From Clostridiales bacterium (GTDB lineage: Bacteria; Bacillota; Sulfobacillia; CADDZV01), in assembly GCA_902812875.1 (NCBI GenBank), contig CADDZV010000005.1, positions 1-64,000 of the forward strand: a stretch of 64,000 nt of DNA, in the 5' to 3' direction. Below are positions 42,414-52,612 of this stretch, in pieces. Made by a program: the position numbers and the translations under genes. The notes under the pieces were generated by a model, which saw nothing but the letters and a program-made list of their open reading frames with translations, was not told where the DNA came from and did not search any database. Each line of letters begins with the position of its first letter. The stretch's first letter is position 1.

Positions 42414-42821
42414 GTGGCCACAGTAGATCTCAAGCAATGGCCGGTGGGGCAAGATCTCCCGCCGCTAAGCAAAGTGGTGACGCGCGTACAGATCGCCCGC
42501 TACGCGGGTGCATCCGGCGACTTCAACCCCATCCACGTGGATGACGAGTTCGCCCGCATGGTAGGTCTGGGCGGGGTGATCGCCCACGGCCTCCTGACTA
42601 TGGGGATCGCCTCCCAGGCCGTGTCGGAGTGGGCGGGCAGTCCCCTCGCCGTCAAAAAACTCAAGGTGCGGTTTTCCGGCATGGTCCGCCCAGGCGACAC
42701 CGTGACCATCCACGGCCGCATCAATAGTACAAACGGTAACGAGTTCACCCTGGATGTGTGGGCAGACACCCAAACCGGCGAGCAGGTCTTGACCAAAGGA
42801 GTAGCTATCGTCGTCCTGTGA
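42414..42821 (+). CDS. MaoC-fold (R)-specific enoyl-CoA hydratase, catalytic type (HadB-like)
   Basis: A hot-dog protein of 135 residues with the hydratase 2 motif 'GASGDFNPIHVDDEFAR', containing the catalytic Asp and His, and 'GGVIAHGLLTMG'. The GTG start at 42414 follows the partner's stop by four bases. A terminator at 42838-42871 ends the operon. Together with the FabG-like enzyme it would form a (3R) beta-oxidation branch. Confidence 0.92.
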   Translation: MATVDLKQWPVGQDLPPLSKVVTRVQIARYAGASGDFNPIHVDDEFARMVGLGGVIAHGLLTMGIASQAVSEWAGSPLAVKKLKVRFSGMVRPGDTVTIHGRINSTNGNEFTLDVWADTQTGEQVLTKGVAIVVL

Positions 42822-42837
42822 CCCAAAACCCACCAAG

Positions 42838-42871
42838 GCACGCCGGGGCATGTGGCTCCGGCGTGCTTTTT
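42838..42871 (+). terminator. Terminator of the etf-MaoC operon
   Basis: GCACGCCGG (42838-42846) pairs with CCGGCGTGC (42858-42866), followed by five T. Confidence 0.88.
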
Positions 42872-42944
42872 GTCCGTCGGCCCCGTCCCGTGCCCCAGTC
42901 CGGCATGCGTGTCTTCGCAGGGAAAGGCCGCGAGGAGGTTTAGC

Positions 42945-44192
42945 TTGAACTGGAAAGCCAACCTTTTTCGCCTTCGTGAAAGCCTTCTTGCCGTACCGGC
43001 CCCCATTAGAATCCTTGCCATCGGAGTGTTTATCAACTCTGCCGGCGGTGCCATGGTCTGGCCGTTGACAACCATTTACGTCAACCAGGTCCTGGGGAAA
43101 TCGCTTACCATGGCCGGGTTCATTTCGCTCCTCCAGTCCGGCAGCAATCTTATCGGGCAGGTGGTCGGCGGCCATTTGTTCGACCGGTTCGGCGGCCGCC
43201 GCGTCCTCCTCGGCGGCCTGTGGACTTCGGCGGCACTGGTTACGCTCATCGGGATCAACCAGACTTGGCACGTATATGCCCCGGCGATCGTCGCGGCGGG
43301 GTTTTCCAATGCGTTCTTCTGGGGCCCCTTGAACGCTTATATCACCGAGTTGTGGCCCGAGGGCGGTCGCCAAGGGTTCAACTACCTTTATGTGGTGCGT
43401 AACCTGGGCATGGCCATGGGAGCGTCCCTGGGAGGCACCGTGGCCAGCTATTCATTCCGTCTGGTGTTTTTCGTCAACGCGATCACGCTGATTGTATACA
43501 GTGCCATTCTTTGGGCAGGCGTAAAACCGCCGCACGCGAAACCTACGTACCAAAACTACGAGGCCCGACCGGGCGAGCGGGCAGAATTAACCATGCCCAA
43601 AGGGCACCAAGTTTTGTTGGCAGCCATGTTTGCAGGAAACTTCCTCGCCTGGACGGCCTACAGCCAGTGGTCGTCCACGGTTTCGGTGTACATGAAAACC
43701 CATGGATACTCCCTGGCACAATACGGGCTTTTGTGGACTGCCAACGGCGTATTCATATTTGCCCTACAGCCCATCCTCAGCCTGCTGGTACGGTATGTCG
43801 CCCCCCGGTACGGAAGCCAGATGACCCTGGGCACCATCCTCTACATGGGCGCGTTCTCACTGGTCATGACCGCCCGTTCCTACCCCTGGTACATTCTCGC
43901 CATGGCCGTCATGACCCAAGGGGAGATCCTGATTGCCCCGGCCTTACCGGCCGCGGTGGCAGAACTGGCACCGCCCGGTAGAAGAGGGTTTTACCAGGGA
44001 TTCCTCGAAAGTATGGCCTCGGGAGGACGCATGCTGGGGCCACTCGTGGGCGGAGTCATGTACGATCACTGGGGCCCGTCCATCCTGTGGCCGGTGCTGA
44101 TCGGTATCGCGGGCCTGAGCAGCATCGCATACAGCACCTATGCCCGATTTGCCCGGCGTCTTAAACCTGCCGTGGTTTCCCCCAGCCTGTAA
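42945..44192 (+). CDS. MFS transporter
   Basis: A 12-helix secondary transporter, 415 residues. 'GGHLFDRFGGRRVLLGGL' is the MFS motif A loop between helices 2 and 3; the sequence has a clear two-halved layout with a central loop near 'KPPHAKPTYQNYEARPGE'. It looks like a drug/sugar-type exporter of unknown substrate. The TTG at 42945 is fixed by GAGGAGG six bases upstream. It follows a terminator and lies before the repair genes, so it is probably a separate unit or the first of the next one. Confidence 0.9.
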   Translation: MNWKANLFRLRESLLAVPAPIRILAIGVFINSAGGAMVWPLTTIYVNQVLGKSLTMAGFISLLQSGSNLIGQVVGGHLFDRFGGRRVLLGGLWTSAALVTLIGINQTWHVYAPAIVAAGFSNAFFWGPLNAYITELWPEGGRQGFNYLYVVRNLGMAMGASLGGTVASYSFRLVFFVNAITLIVYSAILWAGVKPPHAKPTYQNYEARPGERAELTMPKGHQVLLAAMFAGNFLAWTAYSQWSSTVSVYMKTHGYSLAQYGLLWTANGVFIFALQPILSLLVRYVAPRYGSQMTLGTILYMGAFSLVMTARSYPWYILAMAVMTQGEILIAPALPAAVAELAPPGRRGFYQGFLESMASGGRMLGPLVGGVMYDHWGPSILWPVLIGIAGLSSIAYSTYARFARRLKPAVVSPSL

Positions 44193-44239
44193 CGGCCCCG
44201 GGTCGTCAAACAGCCTGCGGAAAAGGGGTGGCATGCCCG

Positions 44240-45473
44240 TTGCGGATCCTGCACACGTCTGACTGGCATCTCGGCCGCACCCTGGAAGGCCGCAGCCGCC
44301 AGCCAGAACACGAAAACTTCGTCGATGAAATCTGTAACATCGCACAAGAAGAAAAGATCGACCTTGTCCTTGTCACTGGTGACGTGTTCGACAGCGTAAA
44401 CCCGCCCGCTATCGCCGAGGACCTGTACTACAATGCCCTGGCGCGTCTCAGCGACCAGGGAAGGCGCGCCGTGGTGGTCATCGCCGGCAACCACGACAAC
44501 CCCGAGCGTTTGTGTGCCGTTCGCCCGCTTGCCAACCGCAATGGCATTACCCTGTTCGGGTATCCGGCCGACGACCCGGGTGTTCTGCCAGGCCCGGCTG
44601 GCCACGTCGCCCGCCTGCGGGCCGGCCCGGGTTGGGCCGAAATTGGCGTGCCCGGGGTAGACCATACGGCGGTCATCCTGGCCCTCCCCTACCCATCGGA
44701 AAGCAGGCTGCATGCGGCGCTCACAGACACCCTGGACGCCCACGCACTCCAAAAAGCGTATTCCAAAGCTCGTGGAGCAATGGTTTTTTGAACGCTCGTG
44801 CTACTTCCGCCCCGATACAGTGCGCCTCGCCGCGAGCCATCTCTACGTGGCCGGCGGGCTCGAAACGCCCGACTCCGAACGGGACATCACGATGGGCGGT
44901 GCATACGCAGTGAGCCTGTCCGCCCTGCCGCTCACCGCACAGTATGTCGCCCTAGGCCACCTGCACCGGGCCCAGCGTGCTTCTGCCAACGGCACCGTTG
45001 CCCGCTATGCCGGCTCTCCCCTGGCCCTCTCCTTCTCCGAGGAAGGCCAGGCCAAGTCGGTCACCCTGGTAGCGGTTACCCCGGCAGGTGCCGCCACCGT
45101 GGAAGAGATACCCCTGTCAGCCGGCAAGCCGCTCGTGACTTGGCGGGCCACTAAAGGCCTTGCCCAGGTGGAGCAGTGGGAAGAGGAGGGGCGGGACAAA
45201 AACGCCTGGGTGAGTGTGGAGGTCCACGTATCCCATCCCCTCACCCCGGACGAGATCCAGCGCGTGCGGAGCCAACACCCCGGTATCGTGCAAATCCGTC
45301 CGGTGACGGTCCGGCCGGAGGAGCCGGAAGTGGAGGCCGGCCCACCGCCTACCATCGAGGAGCAATTCCGCCGCTTCTATGCCAGCACACACGGCGGGGT
45401 AACGCCTACCCCGGAACTGGTCCGGCTTTTCCTGGAACTGCTCGCATCCGAAGAGGAGGAAGAGACGGCATGA
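44240..45473 (+). pseudogene. sbcD: SbcD nuclease subunit, interrupted by a frameshift
   Basis: The Mre11-type subunit of the SbcCD nuclease. The first frame, from TTG 44240 (GGGGTGG eight bases upstream), gives 'MRILHTSDWHLG', 'VTGDVFDS' and 'IAGNHDNPERL', then stops at 44791. The rest, in the +1 frame, picks up at 'RIPKLVEQWFFERSCYFRPD', has 'YVALGHLHRAQR', and runs to 45473, where it overlaps sbcC by four bases. The shift lies between 44741 and 44790, most likely at the A5 run 44751-44755: removing one A restores a single frame. It may be a true mutation, an assembly error or slippage; the intact sbcC favours the latter two. Confidence 0.88.
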
Positions 45474-48400
45474 GGCCACTGTTCCTGCAGTTCTCCGGCC
45501 TCAACGGCTACCGGGAGCCGCAATCGCTTGATTTCACGGCCCTGCTTGCCGGCGGGTTATTCGGCATCTTCGGGCCGACCGGCAGCGGCAAGTCCACCAT
45601 CCTGGCCGCCATTACGCTCGCCCTGTACGGCCAGGTCGAGCGGGCCGAACGGCATACGCGCGGCATCATCAACCACGCCGAAAAGGACTTGTACGTCCGC
45701 TTCGACTTTGCCCTGCACGATGCCGGCGTGGAACGCGTCTACCGGGTCGAGCGGCGCTACGAACGGTCCGGCGACTCCGGCGTCAAGTCGGTCAACGCCC
45801 GCCTCAAGGAAGTGGCAGGCGGTGAGGAAAAGGTGCTTGCCGACAAAGACGGTGATGTCACCCGAAAAATCACCGCTGTCCTTGGGCTGGAGGCCGACGA
45901 CTTTATGCGGGCCGTCGTGTTGCCGCAGGGCAAATTCGCCGAGTTTTTGCATCTCCGCGGCGCTGAGAGCCGGGAGATGCTGCAGCGCCTTTTCTCCTTG
46001 CAAAGGTACGGCGAGAAACTGCAGGCCCGCGTCAAAGCCCGCCTTGACCGCGTTGCCGGGGAGCTGCGGGCCGTGGAAAGCGCCCAGGCCGAGCTCGGCG
46101 ATACATCGCCGGAAAGGGTGCAAGAGGCGCAAGAAGCACTGGCCGCACGGAGCCGAGAGGTCGCGGAAGCGGAAAAGGCGGCCGCGACCGTCGACGAAGA
46201 GTTCGGGACCGTCCAAACCGTATGGAAACTATCTCATGACCTGGACGCGGTCAAAGCCCAGTACGAGACTTGGCGGTCACAGAGCGAAGAGGCCGCAATG
46301 CAAGAACGCGAACTCGCCTTGGCAGAACGTGCCGAGCCTCTCCGTCCGCTCATCGAGGCCGCCCGCACCGCTATCGAAGAACAACGCCGGGCCAGTGAGC
46401 AATACGAGCAGGCGGCGTCCATATTGAAGGAGGCTCAGGCAGCCGAGACGCGCGCCCGTCAGGCGTACGAGCAGGCGAAACTGCTCAAAGACACGCAAAC
46501 GCCGGCCTTGCTCGAACGAAAAGCCCGTCTTCAGGACGCCGTGAAAATCGAAGAAGAGGCCATGCAACACAAGGCACGGGCAGAAGAACTACAGAAGGAA
46601 CTGGCGGAGCTAAAGAAAAAGAAAGACGCTTTGGCGGACCGCGTAGAGCAAGGTGAAAAAGACTCGCAAGCGATCGCACAGAAGCTGCGCGACCGTTGGG
46701 ACGCGTGGGACCGCATCCAGGTGCCGCCAGAAAAGCGCCGGCTAGTTGCCAGTGCGTTGGCCGCCTGGGAAAAACTCCGCACCGCCCAGGGGGCCGCCCA
46801 AGAAGCTGACGAGCTGGTGGCGAAGCGCGCCCAGGATCTACGGGAAGCCGAAAAGGCGGACGCCACGGCTGCCGCCTTGCTCGAAGAAGCCCAAAAGACG
46901 CTCGCTCGCCTCTCCGAGGAGCTGGCGCGAATTGAAAAGGCGCCGCCAGCCTCAGAGGCGGAACTGCGAGATGCCGAAGCCAGCTTGGCCCGCACCCAGA
47001 GCACCCTCGCGAGCCTCGCCCGGGCGGAGGAGCGTTTGGCCTCGGCCGACCGTGAATGGGAACGCCGCCAGCTTCACGTGGAAACATTGACAAACGAGCT
47101 TCGTACGGCGGAACAAGACAGGCAACGAAAGCACATAGACGCAGAGAGATCGGCTAGTGAGCTCGTCAATGCCCGCCATGCCCTCGAAGCCGCACGACAA
47201 CGCGAAAAGGCTTTCGCCCTTGCCCAGACCCTGGCTCCGGGTGTGCCGTGCCCGGTGTGCGGCGGCGTGGAGCACCCCCACCCCGCCGGGCCGCCCGACG
47301 ATATCGACCTGCCCGCCCTGGCAGCCTTGCTGGAAGCGGCGGAGGCCACGTGGCAGAAAGCGGAGGAGGCCAGGCAAAACGCAGAACGCCGCGTCATAAC
47401 GGCCCAAGAAAGACTGCGTGCCGGCCAGGAGCAGCGCGAGCAGGCAGAAGCCACGCGGACCCAGACGGCGAAAGAGGTCGAAACCCTGCGAAACCAGCTG
47501 CCCGCAGAGTGGCAGTCGCTCAAACTGGACGAATTGTCCATCGCCTGGAACGAGGCTGTGCAGGTCCATGCGGCGAAAAAACAAGCGTGGGAAACCTGGC
47601 AGGAAGAAATCGAGAACAGGCGCCGGGCACGCGAACGCCAAGGGCAGGACATTCGAAGTTTGGCAGACCGCGCGGCGTCTGCCCGTGCCCGGCACGAGGC
47701 CGCCCAGGCGGCCTATCAAGAAGCCGTCGCGAGAGCCGGGGAAGCCGCGGCAAAGGTCAAAGCCCTGAGCGACGAGTTCGACCGCGTCCGCGGTGGCTAC
47801 GACCCCTCCACGCTGAAAAAAGAGCAAAGAGAGATGGAAGAGGCCGACCGGGTGCAGAAAGAGCTTCGCGAGGAGATCAACGACTTGCAAAAAAGTGCGG
47901 AGCACGTCAAAAAGACCCTGGACGATGACCAAAGACTCTACCAGGATTCCCTCACTCGCCTGGCCCAGGTCGAGGCCACCTACAGCCAAGAGTACAAAGC
48001 CTGGGCCGAGGCCGCCGACAAAGTACACGAGCTCGCGGGCGATCTGCCGCCGGCCGCCGCACTCGACGCCGTGAACGACAACCTCGCCGCCCTCGAGAAA
48101 ACCGAAAAAGAGTCGTCACAAGCCCTATCAGAGGCAGAGCGGCAATTGAAAGAGGCAGACAACAAGCTGGCCGCCGCTACGCGCGAAAAGGAACTCGCCG
48201 CAACACGCGTCAACGAAACGCAGACCGCACTAGCCCGCGCGCTGGCCCAATCGGGCTTTGCAGACACCACCGCCGCCACCGCGGCCCTGCGTCCCCGCGA
48301 GCGCCGCGAAAAGCTGCGCGACTGGCTCGACCGTTACCGTAACGAAGGGCACCATCTGGAACGCTCCCTGGCAGAACTTGAAAACAAGCTCGCCGGCCGG

Positions 48401-49084
48401 CACATCGATGCTGCTGCCTGGGAGGCCGTGCAGACCAAAAAGGAAGACGCCCAAAAACGGCTGCAAACCGCCCGGGAGCAAAGAGCCATCGCCGCCCGGG
48501 ACCTGGATGAGCTCATAAAACGCCGCACCCGGTTCGCCGAGCTTGAGGAGGAGCGGCGTACGTTTGCAACCCAGAAATCCCTGCTCGAGGAGCTCCAGCG
48601 CACGTTGGCGGGCAACGCCCTTGTGCAACACCTCGCCAACCAGGAACTGGCCGCCGTCGCCCGCGCGGCATCGGAACGTCTCGGGCAGCTCACGCGTTAC
48701 CGCTACGCCCTCGAGACCGATTCGGTGGGCGGTTTCGTGATACGGGACGACGCGAACGGCGGCGTCCGGCGGCCGGTGACCACACTCTCCGGCGGGGAAA
48801 CCTTCCTGGCTTCCCTGGCCTTGGCCCTTGCCCTCTCGGCCCAAGTGCAGCTGCGGGGCCATTACCCGTTGGAATTTTTCTTCCTGGACGAGGGGTTCGG
48901 AACCCTCGATCCGGAGCTTCTGGACGTGGTCATCGGAGCACTGGAAAGGCTCCATTTCCAGAACCTCCACGTGGGCATCATCACGCACGTCCCCGAGCTC
49001 CGGCACCGCATCCAGCGGCGGGTAATCGTCGAACCGCCCGAGCCGGGCGGACACGGCAGCCGGCTGCGGCTGGAATTCGCCTGA
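45470..49084 (+). CDS. sbcC: SbcC nuclease ATPase subunit (Rad50-like)
   Basis: A large SMC-like ATPase that with SbcD cuts hairpins and blocked DNA ends. It has an N-terminal Walker A 'GPTGSGKST' near 35, long coiled coils on both sides of a zinc hook 'CPVCGG' (C594 and C597), a signature motif 'TLSGGETFLASLALALA' and Walker B 'FFLDEGFGTLDPELLD'. The 1204 residues are typical for long SbcC forms. The ATG at 45470 overlaps the sbcD stop (ATGA), so translation is coupled. Confidence 0.95.
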   Translation: MRPLFLQFSGLNGYREPQSLDFTALLAGGLFGIFGPTGSGKSTILAAITLALYGQVERAERHTRGIINHAEKDLYVRFDFALHDAGVERVYRVERRYERSGDSGVKSVNARLKEVAGGEEKVLADKDGDVTRKITAVLGLEADDFMRAVVLPQGKFAEFLHLRGAESREMLQRLFSLQRYGEKLQARVKARLDRVAGELRAVESAQAELGDTSPERVQEAQEALAARSREVAEAEKAAATVDEEFGTVQTVWKLSHDLDAVKAQYETWRSQSEEAAMQERELALAERAEPLRPLIEAARTAIEEQRRASEQYEQAASILKEAQAAETRARQAYEQAKLLKDTQTPALLERKARLQDAVKIEEEAMQHKARAEELQKELAELKKKKDALADRVEQGEKDSQAIAQKLRDRWDAWDRIQVPPEKRRLVASALAAWEKLRTAQGAAQEADELVAKRAQDLREAEKADATAAALLEEAQKTLARLSEELARIEKAPPASEAELRDAEASLARTQSTLASLARAEERLASADREWERRQLHVETLTNELRTAEQDRQRKHIDAERSASELVNARHALEAARQREKAFALAQTLAPGVPCPVCGGVEHPHPAGPPDDIDLPALAALLEAAEATWQKAEEARQNAERRVITAQERLRAGQEQREQAEATRTQTAKEVETLRNQLPAEWQSLKLDELSIAWNEAVQVHAAKKQAWETWQEEIENRRRARERQGQDIRSLADRAASARARHEAAQAAYQEAVARAGEAAAKVKALSDEFDRVRGGYDPSTLKKEQREMEEADRVQKELREEINDLQKSAEHVKKTLDDDQRLYQDSLTRLAQVEATYSQEYKAWAEAADKVHELAGDLPPAAALDAVNDNLAALEKTEKESSQALSEAERQLKEADNKLAAATREKELAATRVNETQTALARALAQSGFADTTAATAALRPRERREKLRDWLDRYRNEGHHLERSLAELENKLAGRHIDAAAWEAVQTKKEDAQKRLQTAREQRAIAARDLDELIKRRTRFAELEEERRTFATQKSLLEELQRTLAGNALVQHLANQELAAVARAASERLGQLTRYRYALETDSVGGFVIRDDANGGVRRPVTTLSGGETFLASLALALALSAQVQLRGHYPLEFFFLDEGFGTLDPELLDVVIGALERLHFQNLHVGIITHVPELRHRIQRRVIVEPPEPGGHGSRLRLEFA

Positions 49085-49111
49085 CGGAGCGCAGGGTGCG
49101 GAGGGACCGTG

Positions 49112-52100
49112 ATGGGACTGCGGTTTATCCTGGGCCGGGCTGGAACAGGCAAGACCTATACGTGTCTGGCCGAGATCCGTCGGGCGGCGATCGATCAACC
49201 AGATGGGCCGCCGCTCCTTTTCTTGGTACCGGAACAGGCCACCTTTCAGATGGAACAAGCCCTTTTGCAAGAAGGCCTGGTCGGCAGCATCCGGGCTAGC
49301 GTCGTGAGCTTCCAGCGTCTGGCCTGGCAGGTCACGCAACAGTCTGGCGGCCTCACCCTGCCAGCGATTTCGCAGACCGGCAAAGAAATGGTGTTGCGTG
49401 CCCTGCTTGAAAAAAGGCGGCCTGACCTGCAACTGTTCGGCGAGGTAGCGGACCGTCCTGGCTTCGTGCAGAAACTGGCTTCCACCCTGAGCACCCTCCG
49501 GTCCTACAACGTCGATGCCGCTGCGCTCAGGGAAAAACTCGCGGAGCTGCAAGCATCAGGCAGTGCGACTGGGCTTTTGTTTCCTAAACTGCACGACCTG
49601 TCCATCATGATGCAGGAGCTCACGGATTACCTTTCGGGACGGTTTACCGACCCCGATGATTATCTGCCGGCCCTGGCGGCCCGCCTGCCGGACAGCCCGC
49701 TTGTCAAAGGAGCCGAGATCTGGGTCGACGGCTTCACCGGATTCACCCCGCAAGAACTGACCGTGCTAAAGGCAATCATGGGCGTCGCACGCCAGGTGCA
49801 TATAACCCTGTGCGTCAATCCGGCAGGCATCCGGGGCACCCCGGTGCCAAGACAGCCAAACGACCTTTTCCATCCTACCGAGACTACGTACGACCAGCTG
49901 GTAGCCCTGGCACGCGAGATTGGCATTCCCGTCGACCCGCCGCTTGTGCTCGGCAACGATGCCCAGGACGCACCGCGGTTCGCCCGCAGCCCGGAGCTCG
50001 GTTGGCTCGAGAAATACCTCTTTTCCGATGCCACCAGATCATGGACTGACAAGACGCCGGCCATCAGTCTCGTGGAAGCCCACGGGCGGCGCGAAGAGGT
50101 GGCACAAGCCGCGAAGGAAGTGGTCCGCCTCGTGCGCGACGCCGGGTTCCGTTATCGCGAGATCTGTGTGGTTGCCCGGAACCTGGAAGTCTACGGTGAT
50201 CTGGTCGGCGCCGTATTTTCCGAATATGGCATACCGGTTTTCATTGACCGCCGCCGCGGGGTCGCCCACCATCCCCTGGTGGAGCTTGTGCGGTCCGCGT
50301 TGGAAACCGTCATCTCCGACTGGGCCTACGAGCCCATATTCCGGTATCTGAAAACCGATATCATACCCTTGCGTCGCGACGACGTGGATCTGCTGGAGAA
50401 TTATGTCCTGGAACACGGAATCCGCAGCCAAGCCTGGTACAACCAGGTACCGTGGCAGTTCCGCCGGCGCTACACCCTCGAAGACGAGGGCGTAGCGCCG
50501 GCCGGCCAAGACCAGCTAGACCACATCAACCAGTTGCGTACCAAGGCAATAAAGCACCTGGTACGCTTCCAGCGCCGCCTCCAACGCAACCCGGACAAAC
50601 CCTTGACCGTGCGGGATGCCAGCACTGCCCTTTTCAGGCTACTGGACGATCTCAAGGTTTCACGCACGATCAAGGCATGGTGCCACGAGGCCAGCGCCGC
50701 CGGGCGTCTCGAGGAAGCCCGCGAGCATGAGCAGGTGTGGAACGCCATACTCGGCCTGCTCGACCAGATGGTCGCCGTGCTGGGCGAGGTTGAAATGCCG
50801 CTCGTGCAATACCTGCAGGTGTTGTCGGCCGGACTCGACAGCCTGCGCCTCGGCCTTATCCCGCCCGGCCTCGACCAGGTGGTAGTGGGAACCGTCGAAC
50901 GCAGCCGGCATTGGGGGGTGCGGGCAGCCATCGTCCTGGGTGCGACCGAGAGCGATTTTCCCCCGGTACCTCCGGAAGACGTCATCTTTACCGATGACGA
51001 ACGCGATACCTTGCTGGCCAATGGCCTGGATATCGGACCCACGAGTGTCGTGCGGCTGTTCCAGGAGCAGTTTTTCACGTACGTTGCCCTGACACGGCCA
51101 TCGGAGCACCTTTGGATCAGCTATCCGTTGGCCGACGAGGAAGGACGCGTTTTGGCCCCTTCACCGGTCATCAGGCGGCTCCAGCAGATCTTCCCGGCCT
51201 TGAAACCCATGGTGGCGGACGAATTACGTACCATTTCAGCGGGCGAACGCACCGTAGCCGCCACGCCCGCCCACTTTGCGGCCGCCATGGCGAGAGCATT
51301 CCGGCAGCACCGGGCAGGCCAGCCGCTGGACCCCGTGTGGCTTGACCTCTACGAATGGGCGGCCACCACACCTGCCGTCCGCAACCGGGTGCAACGAATC
51401 ATGGCCGCGGTCAGTTATGAAGAGGATTTCCAGCATCGTACCAATACCGTGGGCCCGGCGCTCGCCCGCGCCCTGTTCGGCGAAGAGATCGCGACCAGTG
51501 CCACTGAGCTCGAGTCCTTTGCGGCGTGTCCTTTCCAGCATTTCGCCCGCTTCGGCTTACGCCTCGCCGAGCGGGCGCGCTTCCAGGTCGCCGCCCCCGA
51601 ATTCGGGCTCGTCTATCATGCGGCCCTGAGCCTTTTTGTCCGCGAGCTACAAGCCCAGGGAGAGGACTGGGACAGTCTTTCGCCCCAAAAGGCAGTCACT
51701 CTCCTGGACGAGGTAGTCAACCGGCTTGCTCCCCGGCTCAAAAACGAGATCCTTCTCTCTTCGCCACAGCACCGCTATCTCTTGCGCGTCATCCGGCGCA
51801 CCTTGCAAGCGAGCCTGCCGTTCCTGCAAGAGCACGGCCGGGGCGGACGTTTCCGCACCCGATGGGTGGAACTCCCGTTCGGAGAACCAAGTGGCGGGCT
51901 GCCCGGCCTCACCATCGCCACCCCCAATGGCCTCGTGCAACTACGCGGGCGCATCGACCGGGTGGACACCTATGACACCGAGAACGGTACCATGGTGCGG
52001 GTTGTCGACTACAAAAGTTCTCCGCAAAAGCTTGATCTTGACCTTTTTTATCATGGCCTGTCAGTGCAGCTGATATTGTACTTGTACGTGGTGGTGGAAA

Positions 52101-52612
52101 ATCTTCCCGCCCTTGTATCTGGCCCGGTCCTGCCCGCCGGCGCCCTGTACCTCCCCGTCTACGATGCCGTGGAAAGGCTGCCCTATCCCTTGCCGGAGGC
52201 GCAAGTCAAAAAGCGCCGCCGCCAGAAATACCGGGCGAAAGGCGTGGTGCTCGCCGATGCGGACGTGATCCGGGCCATGGACCCGTCCGGCCTTGGGCTT
52301 GTGCCCGCCAGGCTCAAGAAGGATGGGCGTCCAGGACGCAGCAGCTATGCACTCAGCCGAAGCCAGTTCGCCCACCTCTTTGGGCACCTGGTAGAAGTGG
52401 TGACCGATGCCGCCGAACGTGTGCTGAACGGGGAACTAGCGGCGAAGCCCTATCGGCGGCACGGCCGTGCGGCCTGCGAGACCTGCCAATACCGGGCGGT
52501 CTGCCAGTTCGACCCCACCGTGCCTTCCGAGACCTTCCACACCATGGTCCCGATGAAACGAACCGATGTCTGGGCCAAGCTGACACGTTACCAGGAGGAG
52601 CGAAATGGGTAG
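49112..52612 (+). CDS. addB: ATP-dependent helicase/nuclease subunit B
   Basis: A subunit of the AddAB double-strand-break resection enzyme. The N-terminal 'FILGRAGTGKTYTCLAEI' (Walker A) is followed by the inactive helicase-like core, and the C-terminal nuclease domain has 'GRIDRVDTYDTENG' and 'VVDYKSS'. The iron-sulfur cysteines are visible as 'FAACPFQHFARFGL' and 'CETCQYRAVCQFD'. The 1166 residues are normal. The ATG at 49112 is six bases from GGAGGG; the GTG at 49109 is only three away. It overlaps addA by eight bases. Confidence 0.96.
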   Translation: MGLRFILGRAGTGKTYTCLAEIRRAAIDQPDGPPLLFLVPEQATFQMEQALLQEGLVGSIRASVVSFQRLAWQVTQQSGGLTLPAISQTGKEMVLRALLEKRRPDLQLFGEVADRPGFVQKLASTLSTLRSYNVDAAALREKLAELQASGSATGLLFPKLHDLSIMMQELTDYLSGRFTDPDDYLPALAARLPDSPLVKGAEIWVDGFTGFTPQELTVLKAIMGVARQVHITLCVNPAGIRGTPVPRQPNDLFHPTETTYDQLVALAREIGIPVDPPLVLGNDAQDAPRFARSPELGWLEKYLFSDATRSWTDKTPAISLVEAHGRREEVAQAAKEVVRLVRDAGFRYREICVVARNLEVYGDLVGAVFSEYGIPVFIDRRRGVAHHPLVELVRSALETVISDWAYEPIFRYLKTDIIPLRRDDVDLLENYVLEHGIRSQAWYNQVPWQFRRRYTLEDEGVAPAGQDQLDHINQLRTKAIKHLVRFQRRLQRNPDKPLTVRDASTALFRLLDDLKVSRTIKAWCHEASAAGRLEEAREHEQVWNAILGLLDQMVAVLGEVEMPLVQYLQVLSAGLDSLRLGLIPPGLDQVVVGTVERSRHWGVRAAIVLGATESDFPPVPPEDVIFTDDERDTLLANGLDIGPTSVVRLFQEQFFTYVALTRPSEHLWISYPLADEEGRVLAPSPVIRRLQQIFPALKPMVADELRTISAGERTVAATPAHFAAAMARAFRQHRAGQPLDPVWLDLYEWAATTPAVRNRVQRIMAAVSYEEDFQHRTNTVGPALARALFGEEIATSATELESFAACPFQHFARFGLRLAERARFQVAAPEFGLVYHAALSLFVRELQAQGEDWDSLSPQKAVTLLDEVVNRLAPRLKNEILLSSPQHRYLLRVIRRTLQASLPFLQEHGRGGRFRTRWVELPFGEPSGGLPGLTIATPNGLVQLRGRIDRVDTYDTENGTMVRVVDYKSSPQKLDLDLFYHGLSVQLILYLYVVVENLPALVSGPVLPAGALYLPVYDAVERLPYPLPEAQVKKRRRQKYRAKGVVLADADVIRAMDPSGLGLVPARLKKDGRPGRSSYALSRSQFAHLFGHLVEVVTDAAERVLNGELAAKPYRRHGRAACETCQYRAVCQFDPTVPSETFHTMVPMKRTDVWAKLTRYQEERNG

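Noticed and set aside
45470-49084. The long charged coiled-coil stretch of SbcC as a low-complexity or spurious frame
   Set aside because: Walker A, zinc hook, signature and Walker B motifs are all in one frame, so the coiled coil is genuine.
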